A DNA stretch of 64,000 nucleotides from Sarcophilus harrisii (taxonomy: Eukaryota > Chordata > Mammalia > Dasyuromorphia > Dasyuridae), in contig NC_045427.1 of the NCBI RefSeq assembly GCF_902635505.1, positions 261,041,922 to 261,105,921 on the forward strand, in the 5' to 3' direction. A program made the translations under genes and the position numbers. This document shows, piece by piece, positions 55,385 through 64,000 of the stretch (positions are counted from its first letter, which is position 1; each line of letters opens with the position of its first letter). Under the pieces are notes generated by a model. That model was not told the DNA's origin. It was given only the letters and a program-made list of their open reading frames with translations, and did not search any database.

Positions 55385-55980
55385 TCATAGGATCATAGAT
55401 CCAAAAGACACTTAGAATTCAATTCACTCATTTTACAAAGGAGGAAACTGAGACACTGAGAAGTTAAATACATTACCCAGGTTCACCCTGCTAGGAAATA
55501 TCTGAAGGAGAATTCAAATTTGAGTCTCTCTGACTCCAGATCCATACTGGGATAGCTAGATCCACTAGTCCATATTGTTCCTTTCTTTATGCATAATTTT
55601 CTAGTAAGGTCACACTCTTCTTATTACTTTTCAAGTAATATAGGGGGGCCAATGGTGAGAAGAGGGAGGACAGCTGACATTTATATAGTTCTCAGGTTTG
55701 CAAATGGTTTTTACCTTCATTATTGCATTTAGCCCTCACAATAATCCTGGGATGTAGATTATACCCATTTTAAAGATGGAGAAATCTACACTCTGATGGA
55801 CTAGGTGACTTGCCCAGAGACTCCTAGCTACTAAGTTTCTGAAGTAAAATTCATAGGGTCATAGGTTTAGAGACAGAAAAGACCACCCTACCTTATTTTA
55901 CAGATGAGAAAACGGGTCAATTCACTTGCCCAAGATCACACAACTAGCAAACATCAGAGATGGGATTTTTAACCCATGTC
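55385..55980 (-). repeat. Cluster of three MIR-like relics
   Basis: Reversed copies at about 55385-55560 ('ggaggaaactgagacactga'), 55670-55850 ('cacaataatcctgggatgta', 'aggtgacttgcccagagact') and 55855-55975 ('ttttacagatgagaaaacgg', 'gcccaagatcacacaactag'). Confidence 0.65.
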
Positions 55981-56134
55981 AATTTAACTCCAAAATTTTA
56001 TCTAATTTGTCACATTCCCATCTTAAGCTTTCTATCCCAGATGTTTTTGAATTACAAGCATTTTATTCACAGAATTCCCTCATTGCCACAGGTCTAGCCA
56101 CACACTACTTGTGCCTATCATTGCTTTTTTTTTT

Positions 56135-56281
56135 TTTGAGGGGGGGGGAGTGGAGAGGCAATTAGGGTTAAGTGGCTTGCCTAGAGTTATACATCTAGGA
56201 AGTATCTGAGGCCGAATTTGAATTCAGTTCTTCCTGACTCCAGTACTAGCGCTCTCTCTAATGGGCCACCAAGCTACCTCA
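56135..56281 (-). mobile_element. Marsupial tRNA-derived SINE
   Basis: Reverse copy after a T-run and G-run: 'gttaagtggcttgcctagag', 'ctgaggccgaatttgaattc', 'cttcctgactccagtactag', ending 'ccaccaagctacctc'. Confidence 0.75.
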
Positions 56282-56599
56282 TGCCCCTCACTTCTAGGAA
56301 AAAATCACCTACCCTTTCAACTCAGCTGATTAGAGATTGAGGCAGTAGTTGGCAAGGAAGAAGTAACCATGGAAAGAGGCCTTTATTGCAGTGTCATCCT
56401 GAATACTCTCCTCAATCCTAAAATTCACTTGTCTTTGCTTCTTTTTCTTACCCGATAAGGAGAGGCAAAAGGAAGCAAATAAGTTGTCTTTAGCTGAAGT
56501 GTCACAAAATTGTGCCTGACCTTGGGACTGTCCTTTCGCTAGTCCAATATAACAGTTAGTACGGCACTGACCATATGTGAAACCATCAGTTACAGGGAA

Positions 56600-57415
56600 G
56601 TTCTGAATGTTATGGATAAGTTCTCTTACCTTGGCAGTATACTTTCCAGGGAGGTCCACATTGATAATGAGATTGACATATGTGTTGCTGGAGCTAGCTC
56701 AGTGTTTGGGAGGCTCTGAAGGAAAGTGTGGGAGAGAAAAGGTATTAGGCTGCCTACCAAACTGAAAGTCTACAGAGCTGTTCTGCTGACCTCATTTTTG
56801 TATGACTATGAAACCTGGACAGTACACCAGAGCCATGGCAGGGGACTGAATCACTTCCATTTGAATTGTCTCAGGAAGATTCTGAAGATTACCCAGTAGG
56901 ATGAGATACCAGACACTGAGGTTCTTTCTTGAACTAAACTGCCAGGCATTCCAACTCTACTGCAGGGAGCACAACTCCACTGGGCTGACTCCATTTTTTC
57001 AATGACAAATGTATGCTTGCCAAAAAAATTATTTTGTGGAGAAATCACACAGGGCAAGTGCTCTCAACAAAGTGGTCAGAAAAAGCAATATCAGGACATT
57101 CTCAAGGTATCTCTTAAGAATTTTTAAATCGATTGTATAGGAGACACTGGCACAGGATTGCCCAGCATGATGTACCCTCATCAGAGAAGATTCTGTACTC
57201 TGAGCAAAGCAGAATTGAATTAGCCATTTAGGAATTCAAAATGTACAAAATTAGAGAAGCTATCCCAAATGTTTATATGGACTTTTGTATCAGACCTGTG
57301 GCAGAGCATTCCAAGCTCACATTGGTCTCATCTGCCACAGTCAGACACACCATAACTCATTTCTAACATAGTGATGTCATTTTGGTCCTCTTCAATCATG
57401 AAGAACAACAACCAA
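56600..57415 (+). mobile_element. RTE/R4-like LINE 3' end with zinc-knuckle
   Basis: Forward relic of a restriction-enzyme-like or RTE-clade LINE. YRAVLLTSFLYDYETWTVHQ, then LNHFHLNCLRKILKIT match the common YK..V...LLYG.E.W......L..FH.RCLR.ILGI block. It ends with CGRAFQAHIGLICHSQTH, a C2H2-like finger typical of the C-terminus, and the 3' end 'gatgtcattttggtcctctt' plus 'caatcatgaagaacaacaac'. Several stops. The clade is uncertain between RTE and R4/Dong. Confidence 0.7.
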
Positions 57416-57439
57416 CTAGTCTAATACAAACACTGAAAA

Positions 57440-58140
57440 AGAGTATGGTCTGTCTCCCAGGAAATCTTTGCCACATAGTTGGACTATTGCAAGAGTCTTT
57501 TCATTGGTTTTCCTGCCTCGTCTTTTCCCATTCCAGCCCATTTTTCCATTCAACTGTCAAATCTATCTTAAAGGTCTGAGCTTGTCAATCCCCAGATTCC
57601 TCATTCAATAAATTATAGTGGTTCCCTATTGCTTCCAGGAATAAGTATGAAACCTTCTCTTTGATATTCAAAGTCCTTTATAACCTGGTCTTTTAGAAAT
57701 TATCTTTTTAGTCTTCTAATACATTTTTTCCTTCTATACACTATGTAATCCAACCTATTTGGGATTCCTTGAACACATGGCATTCCATCTCCTTTCTCTA
57801 GGAATTTTCACTAGTTGTCTTCCATGTCTGGAAAGCTCAACCACCCCTCCTCCTCCAAAGAGATTATCCTCCATTTCCTGACTTCCTTCAAGTTCTAAAT
57901 AAAATCCCATCTTCTACAAGCTTTTCCCAGTCCTCTTTAATGCTACCGCCTTTCTTCTGCTGATCATCTCAAATTGTCTTTTGTACAGCTTGTTTGTATA
58001 TATAGTCATTCATATTTTGTATCCCTTATTAAATTGGGAGCTCCTTGAAGAGCAGGGACTATCTTTTGCCCTTCTTTTTATTTCTAGAGCTTAGCACAGT
58101 GCTTGTTATATAATAGGTGCATAATAAATATTTGACTTGA
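57440..58140 (+). repeat. L2 3' end
   Basis: Sense L2 from 'cacatagttggactattgca' and 'tggttccctattgcttccag' to the terminus 'gggagctccttgaagagcag', 'cttagcacagtgcttgttat', 'ataataaatatttgacttga'. Relatively clear copy. Confidence 0.8.
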
Positions 58141-59000
58141 TTAGACATCTGCCTCACCTCCACAAGAGGAAGGAAATTCCAGATGTGAGGGGAAGCATTT
58201 TTGCTTTTGGCAGAGACTTTCATTAAGTTGACATGGGCTGAGTAGAGCTTGGGAGATGCCTGCTCTATATGGATGTCCCTGGTTGAGAATCTCTTATGGA
58301 TACTTTTGACTTTGACAGACATTCAGTGGTGAACATATGTCCATCAAATTTAATTCCTTCCTTTCTTTCTGAGGCTGCCTCAGGGGAAAGGAGAACTTAC
58401 TTAGTTCTTCTTAGACAAGTAAATGAAAACTTGGGCAAGTATAGTCAAGCTGAGTACAGGAGTCATTCCAGAGAACTGAACAATTTAAAAAGCTCCTCCA
58501 TCTTCCCTCCTGCCCCCAAACACATAGAGTTCCTAATCATAACCTAATCTTGCAGAAATCATTTGGACAAGATCTCCATCACTAAAGGGAAAGCTGCTTG
58601 GAGTAGAGCTAAATGCCTGTAAAAAATTGGAAACAAAAATAAAAAATTTTCTCCCATCCCCTCACCTCAAACTTTATTTTTCCTTTAAAAAAATAAAAAA
58701 ACTTGGAATTTCGTTTTTCCCCTAGATTTATGAATAAAATATGTAAAATAAGGCATTCCTCTAGTGATGTCTGGCTTTTACCTCTACCAGCCATTTCCTG
58801 CTCCAAATGCCTAATGCAAGAGGAAAGTATCAATATTAAACTTTTTATAGCATTGGGATGTCTGGATCAGATCTTATTTCTATTGCCCAAAGATTATCCA
58901 AATGTCTCACATAAAATAAACTTGTTTTAAGAATCTAAGCCTATTACTACTTATGAGTACAGAAAAAGTAAGATGAAAGACTCTAATAAAATAAAATAAA
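58140..59000. other. Intergenic, nothing recognised
   Basis: No gene and no repeat I can name; short A-rich runs near 58640-58700. Confidence 0.4.
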
Positions 59001-59237
59001 AATAGCTAGAGTTTGTATATAACACTTACTATATGGCAGTCAATGTGCTAAGCAGCAATTCCAGGAGATAAATGTGATTATTATCCTTATTTTACCAATG
59101 AAGAAATTGAGGCAGGCAGAGATTAAGTAACTTAATCCAGGATCATATAGCTAGTAAATGTCTGAGATTGTATTTGAACTGGGGTCTTCCTGAATCCGGG
59201 CCCAGTGCTCTATCCGCTACATCACCTAGCTGCCTAT
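59000..59237 (-). mobile_element. CORE-SINE/tRNA-derived SINE copy
   Basis: Reverse copy: 'ttattttaccaatgaagaaa', 'gatcatatagctagtaaatg', 'ggtcttcctgaatccgggcc', 'gctctatccgctacatcacc', ending 'tagctgcc'. Longer 5' (plus-strand) side with MIR-like 'acttactatatggcagtcaa'. Confidence 0.75.
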
Positions 59238-59589
59238 GTGAATGCTTATAAGAAATGGAAACAATTTTTTGATCAATCATCTTTGTCCGTACAAATCTTG
59301 GCAGGTCCAAAAATTAGAAGCAGAAAGGTAAGGGATGGCTGTGTTACTATTCAATTTGAATGAATTACAAAGCAATCAGTCCACTTAGGACTTGATGTGG
59401 AAAGGCACTTTCATGGTTTACTTTGACTAAGAAATGAGCTGTTGTTTTTGTGTAATATGTTCTCCTGGTTCTGACAGCTTTGCTGTGCTTTAGTTCATAC
59501 AGTTCTTCCCAGTTTTCCCTGACACTGTTCTTTCTGTTATTTTCTTATTATGACAGATATTCTATTACATTAAAATCCCATTCATTCCC

Positions 59590-60360
59590 CCAAATGTGAA
59601 CCTCTTTAGTTTCCTCAACATCTCTCACAATCATTTATAACCTCTCTCTGTGTGGCATTCAACCATCTTAGTTCAAGCCTTCTTGCCCAACCTCTTGCAA
59701 TAGTCTTGTGATTAGTATTTTTACTTCATCTATCCCCTCTCTCATCTAACCTCAACACAACTGTCAAATTGATATTCATAAAGGACAGAGCTGTCCCTGT
59801 CACTCTTCAGCCCAACATAGTTTAATAATTCCCCAGTCATTGTTTTTAAGATAAAATACATATGTTTCTGGTTGGCATTTAAAGTCCTTTATAATAAAGC
59901 TACAAATCATCTTTCCAGCAATGTTATACATTATTCCCTTGATACATTCTACATTTCAATCAAATTGGTCTACTTGATGGTTTCTGTACATTGTAGCCAA
60001 TCTCCCATCATTCCCATGATTTTGCACTCATTTCTCATATCTTAAATGTTCTTCTTCTACTTTCGAATGTCTAGCTCTCTTCAAGTCTCAGCTCAAGTGC
60101 CTCCTCCTTTAATTGGCTTTTCTTGATTTCTCCCAGTTGTTAATATTCCTTTCTGGAAACACCACATAGAAGAGTCTAAATGAAAATTTTTTCTAAAAAT
60201 ATCTTTATTTTGTCTATACCTGTATTTCCTTCTTTATGAACATGTAATATTTCTCTCTTCTTTCCCAGTAGAATGAATCTAAGCTTTTAAGACCAGGGTC
60301 TGTTTTGGTCTTTTTAGTTCTAGCTCCTGGCATATAATAGTTGTTTCATAAATATGTGGC
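59590..60360 (+). repeat. L2 3' end
   Basis: Sense L2: 'aactgtcaaattgatattca', 'gttggcatttaaagtccttt', 'cagctcaagtgcctcctcct', ending 'ctggcatataatagttgttt'. Confidence 0.7.
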
Positions 60361-60540
60361 ATGAAGTTGGGCCCATTTACCATCCAGTTTGCCAATGTGT
60401 TTCCTAAAACATAGCATCCAGAACAGAACACAATACTTCCTAAATGGTGTCAGCATGCCAGAGGATGATGGAGCTATCATTGCCCTGCTATCATCTCAGT
60501 CAGGGGGGTGTCATAGACATGGTATATATGTGTAATTATT

Positions 60541-60778
60541 GAGTCATGTCCAATTCTTCAGGACCCCATTTGGGGATTTCTTATCAAAGATACTGGAGTG
60601 GGTTACCATTTCCTTTTCCAGCTCATTTTCCTCATGAGGAAACTGCAGCAAATAGGGTTAAGTGAGTTGTCTAAGGTCACACAGCTAGTATGTGTCCACG
60701 GTTAGATTTGAACTTATGAAAAGGAATCTTCCTGACACCAAGCCTGGAGCTCTGTCCACCGTTCCGCCTAGCTGCTGG
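60541..60778 (-). mobile_element. tRNA-derived SINE with RTE-like tail
   Basis: Near complete reverse copy: 'gagtcatgtccaattcttca', 'ggagtgggttaccatttcct', 'ggtcacacagctagtatgtg', 'cttcctgacaccaagcctgg', head 'ctgtccaccgttccgcctag'. Confidence 0.8.
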
Positions 60779-60779
60779 A

Positions 60780-61814
60780 GTATATGTGGATTTTAGCAAA
60801 ATCATTTGAGAAATTTTTTTTTACAAAATCCTTGTGGATCGTTTGGAAAAAAATGTGAACTGGATGATGGTATAATTTGTAACTAACTAGATTCAAAGAG
60901 AAGTGGTCATTAGATCCATGGATGCTAAATTGGAAGGAAGTCTCTGATAATGTTCCAAGTCTCTGTCCTTGGTCCTGTTCAGTTCACTATTTTATCAATT
61001 ACTTAATATAGGCTAGATGGCATGATTATCAAATAGGTGAATGACACAAGGCTAGGAGTGAATGCTGTATATTGGGTGGGTTCAGGATCTAAAATGATCT
61101 TGACATAATGAAGTCATGGATTAAAACTACTAAGATGAAGCAATACAGTTTGAATTTCAAAAAAAATCAGTGGCACATCTACTGGATATCAGTGATGAGG
61201 CTCCTTCACAGGGTTATTATGAGGCTTAAATGGTGTAATCTATATAAAGCACTTTGCAAAACTTAAAGTGTTGTGTAACCATTTATCTCTCTTTATATAT
61301 ATCATCTAGGCACACATAGTTATTTTTTTCCTCCATTGGAATGTAAACTCATTGAGGGCGGATACCATCTTTTCATCTTTCTTCATGTTCCCAGTGCTCA
61401 GCACAGTGCCATAGTAAGTGTTCATTGAATGCTTGTTGATTTATTATTATGATTGTGTTTCAAAAGCAATTCATTTGAAAATAACCTAGAAGTATTAGTA
61501 GATATCAAGTGTATCATGTGTCCAACAGTGTAATTTAACAACCAAAACTCCTATTGCACTCTTAGATAGCATCAATAGAAATACAATTTTCAAAACAAGA
61601 GAAATATCCAACTTTCCCATTGTTTATTTTCTTGATCAAATCTAAATACTTTGTCTAGTCCTCATCAAATTTTAGAATGTTCATTAGCAAGCTGGGGTAC
61701 ATCCAGATGAAGCCAGCTGGCATGGTAAGGAGGTTCAAAATGATAGGCTGGGAAATTTAGGGCTAGATAGGAGTGGAAGAAGTGAACAAATATTAATTAA
61801 GCATCTATTACCTT
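60780..61814. other. Intergenic with L2/MIR ends
   Basis: 61190-61290 resembles a forward MIR end ('cttcacagggttattatgag'). 61320-61445 is an L2 terminus ('tgtaaactcattgagggcgg', 'cagtgctcagcacagtgcca'). The rest is unassigned. Confidence 0.5.
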
Positions 61815-61966
61815 GGTGTATTGGATAGAGCATCACTCATTTTTATGAGGTACATTTGATCTAAGGCATTTACTAGTTATATGACCCTGGGCATGTCACT
61901 GAACTCTGTCTCAGATCCTCATCTGTAAAATGAACTGAAGAAGGAAATGAAAAAAAATCACTCTAG
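61815..61966 (+). mobile_element. SINE, 5' part of a nested locus
   Basis: Forward tRNA-derived SINE: 'tggatagagcatcactcatt', 'atgaccctgggcatgtcact', 'cctcatctgtaaaatgaact', stopping at 'atcactctag'. Its missing RTE-like 3' tail is found at 63745-63815, beyond an LTR and an L1. Confidence 0.85.
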
Positions 61967-62295
61967 GGTAATGAGCTGAAGCTCTTGAAGCTCTCCTTGC
62001 AGTGAGGTCCCAAGCACTTGAGGCTAATTAGCAATTGGACAATAGTCTATTAATATATGCTTGGAGAAAGAATGGCCCCGCCCACTCTGTGCAAGTTTGA
62101 TGTGTTGTATAGGAGATTGTGTGGAGGATTTGGAGTGGAGTGTGAGAGCCAGAGGACTGCTGGCCAGATTCGTGTTGCAATTGCACTCACTTAGCATTGC
62201 CATTCCCCTTCACCTCTGCAAAGAATAAAGATCAAGGATTTTTCCTTATCCTGACTTCCTGACTCCAGCTGATCTTAAAATATGTTGTCATCACA
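61967..62295 (+). mobile_element. Solo LTR inside the SINE
   Basis: 329 bp ending TGTTGTCATCACA, with AATAAAG polyadenylation-type signal at about 62225 and C-rich 'gaatggccccgcccactctg'. Flanked by the 6-bp duplication CTCTAG (61961-61966 and 62296-62301) within the SINE. A solo LTR fossil of an unassigned family; no internal region. Confidence 0.8.
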
Positions 62296-62309
62296 CTCTA
62301 GTATCTTTG

Positions 62310-63738
62310 CTTTTTTAAAAAAAATTTTTTTTAATTAAAGCTTTTTATTTTTCGAAATATATCCATAGATAATTCTGCAACATTAGCTCTTGCAAAACCT
62401 TGTGTTCCAGTTTTCCCCCGCCTTCTCCCACCCCCTCCCCAGATGGCAAGTAGTCCAATATATGTTAAACATGTTAGAAATATATGTTAAATCTAATATA
62501 TGCATACATATTTATACAACTATCTTGCTGTACAAGAAAAATCAAATCAAACCAGAAAAGAAAATGATTAAAAAAAATGCAAAAGAACAACAACAAAAAA
62601 GAGTGAGAATGTTATGAGATGGTCCACATTCAGTTCCACAGTTTTCTCTCTGGGTGGAGATGGCGTTCTTCATCACAAGATCATTGGAACTGGCATCAAT
62701 CATTTCATTGTTGGAAAGAGTCACATTCATCAGAATTGATCGTCGTATAATATTGATGTTGTAGTGTACAATGACTTCCTCATTCTGCTTATTTCACTTA
62801 GCATCAGTTCACATAAATCTCTCCAGTTCTCTCTGAAATCATCCTCCTGATCATTTCTAATAGGACAACAATATTCCACAACATTCATATACCATCACTT
62901 ATTCAGTCATTCTCCAACTGACAGGCATCCACTCCATTTCCAGTTTCTTGCCACCACAAAAAGGGCTGACACAAACATTTTTGCACATGTGGGTCCCTTT
63001 CCCTCCTTTAATATCTCTTTGGGATATAAATCCAGTGGAAATACTGCTGGATCAAAGGGTATGTACAGTTTGATAACTTTTTGGGCATAATTCCAAATTG
63101 CTCTCTAGAATGGTTGGATCCTATCACAGCTCCACCAACAATGTATTAGTGTCCCAGTTTTCCCACATCCCCTCCAGCATTCATCCTTGTCTTTTTTTCT
63201 GTCATCTTAGCCAATCTGAAAGGTGTGTAGTGGTATCTCAGAGTTGCTTTAATTTGCATTTCTCTGATCAATAATAATTTAGAGCACTTTTTCTTATGAC
63301 TTTTTCATATGGTTTCAATTTCTTCATCTGAAAATTGTCTATTCATATCCTTTGACCATTTATTAATTGGAGAATGGCTTGAATTCTTATACATTTGGGT
63401 CATTTTTCTATATATTTTGGAAATGAGGTCTTTATCAGAACCCTTGAATGTAAAATTGTTTTCCCAGATTATTGCTTCCCTTCTAATCTTATCTGCATTA
63501 GTTTTGTTTGTACAAAACCTTTTAAACATAATATAATCAAAATTATCTATTTTGTGATCAATAATGAGCTCCAATTCTTCTTTGGTCACAGATTCCCCCC
63601 CCCCCCCCCCCCCCCCCAGATCTGAGAGGAAAACTATTCTGTTCTTCTAATTTGTTTATGATATCATTCTTTATGTCTAGATCATGAACCCATTTCAATC
63701 TTATCTTGGAATATGGTGTTAGGTGTGGGAAAATGACT
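62310..63738 (-). mobile_element. 5'-truncated L1 with perfect 15-bp TSD
   Basis: Minus-strand L1 of about 1.4 kb: a T-rich tail, the 3' UTR ('attaaagctttttatttttc'), then the ORF2 C-terminal region (MTKEELELIIDHKIDNFDYI and NADKIRREAIIWENNF on the minus strand). Perfect flanking repeat ACTCTAGTATCTTTG at 62295-62309 and 63739-63753. It inserted exactly across the LTR-SINE junction, so it is the youngest layer. A 23-base C-run (63595-63617) has replaced or expanded a short purine tract of ORF2. Confidence 0.95.
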
Positions 63739-63744
63739 ACTCTA

Positions 63745-63815
63745 GTATCTTTGTGAAGAAAATCCCAAATTGGATTATGAATAGTCAGACATGACTGAAA
63801 CATAACTTAATAATA
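63745..63815 (+). mobile_element. SINE 3' tail, resumed after LTR and L1
   Basis: TATCTTTGTGAAGAAAATCC, then 'caaattggattatgaatagt' and 'cagacatgactgaaacataa' is the RTE-like SINE tail that continues 61815-61966. Confidence 0.85.
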
Positions 63816-64000
63816 ATGTTCTAGGCATTTTACTAATGCTTTTAAAATGTCAGAAAAGCATATAAATGAATAAGGTAAGCAATTAAAAATTCTAGAAAAA
63901 GAGAAAATTAGAAATCTCCAATTAAACACCAAATTAGAAATCCTGAAAATCAAATAATAATAAAAATGATAAATAATAATAATAAAATGGAAAGTAAGAA
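63816..64000. other. A/T-rich end of window
   Basis: A-rich sequence with ATAATA phrases; nothing recognised. Confidence 0.5.

Noticed and set aside
63597-63630. Gly-rich protein stretch on the minus strand
   Set aside because: Translation of the C-run inside an L1; not a coding feature.

Overview
This is a stretch of vertebrate nuclear DNA, almost certainly from a marsupial and probably an Australian one. It carries AT-rich single-copy DNA, one spliced gene with GT-AG introns, and dense interspersed repeats. The repeats include marsupial-type L1 tails, tRNA-derived SINEs whose tails resemble RTE/BovB LINEs, abundant L2/CR1 and MIR relics, hAT transposons and LTR fossils. The organism call rests on repeat recognition from memory and is an inference. 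No bacterial or viral gene organisation, rRNA, tRNA, CRISPR array or CpG-island-like promoter was seen.

The only host gene I recognise is the 3' half of BUB1B (BUBR1, mitotic checkpoint pseudokinase) on the + strand. Eight coding exons run from 9805 to the stop codon at 25627, followed by a short 3' UTR with a polyadenylation signal at 25924-25929. All splice phases join without a frame break and give 415 residues. Measured against the human protein as I remember it, the fragment starts at about residue 671 and covers most of the PP2A-B56-binding KARD segment and the whole C-terminal pseudokinase domain. Residues matching human K795, D882 and D911 fall exactly where expected once two small insertions (18 and 4 residues) are allowed for. 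The marsupial protein then continues 13 residues beyond the human C-terminus.

Positions 1-9804 look like BUB1B intron, made mostly of old L2 elements with L1 and SINE copies nested in them, plus hAT fossils. The intron after the second exon holds a young 5'-truncated L1 with perfect target-site duplications, next to an old internally deleted L1. Positions 26-64 kb contain no gene I can recognise. This part holds 5'-truncated L1 copies, L2/CR1/MIR relics, an old retroviral-type LTR element (39303-44188) inserted in an even older LTR, a solo LTR of a related family (47752-48232), an 85-bp tandem duplication, and a triple nest (SINE, then LTR, then L1) at 61.8-63.8 kb whose order of insertion can be read from the junctions.

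No undescribed coding system is evident. The points most worth a second look are the marsupial-specific differences in BUB1B, two consecutive weak splice donors in it, a CTCF-like motif in one of its introns, and the well-resolved nested insertions.
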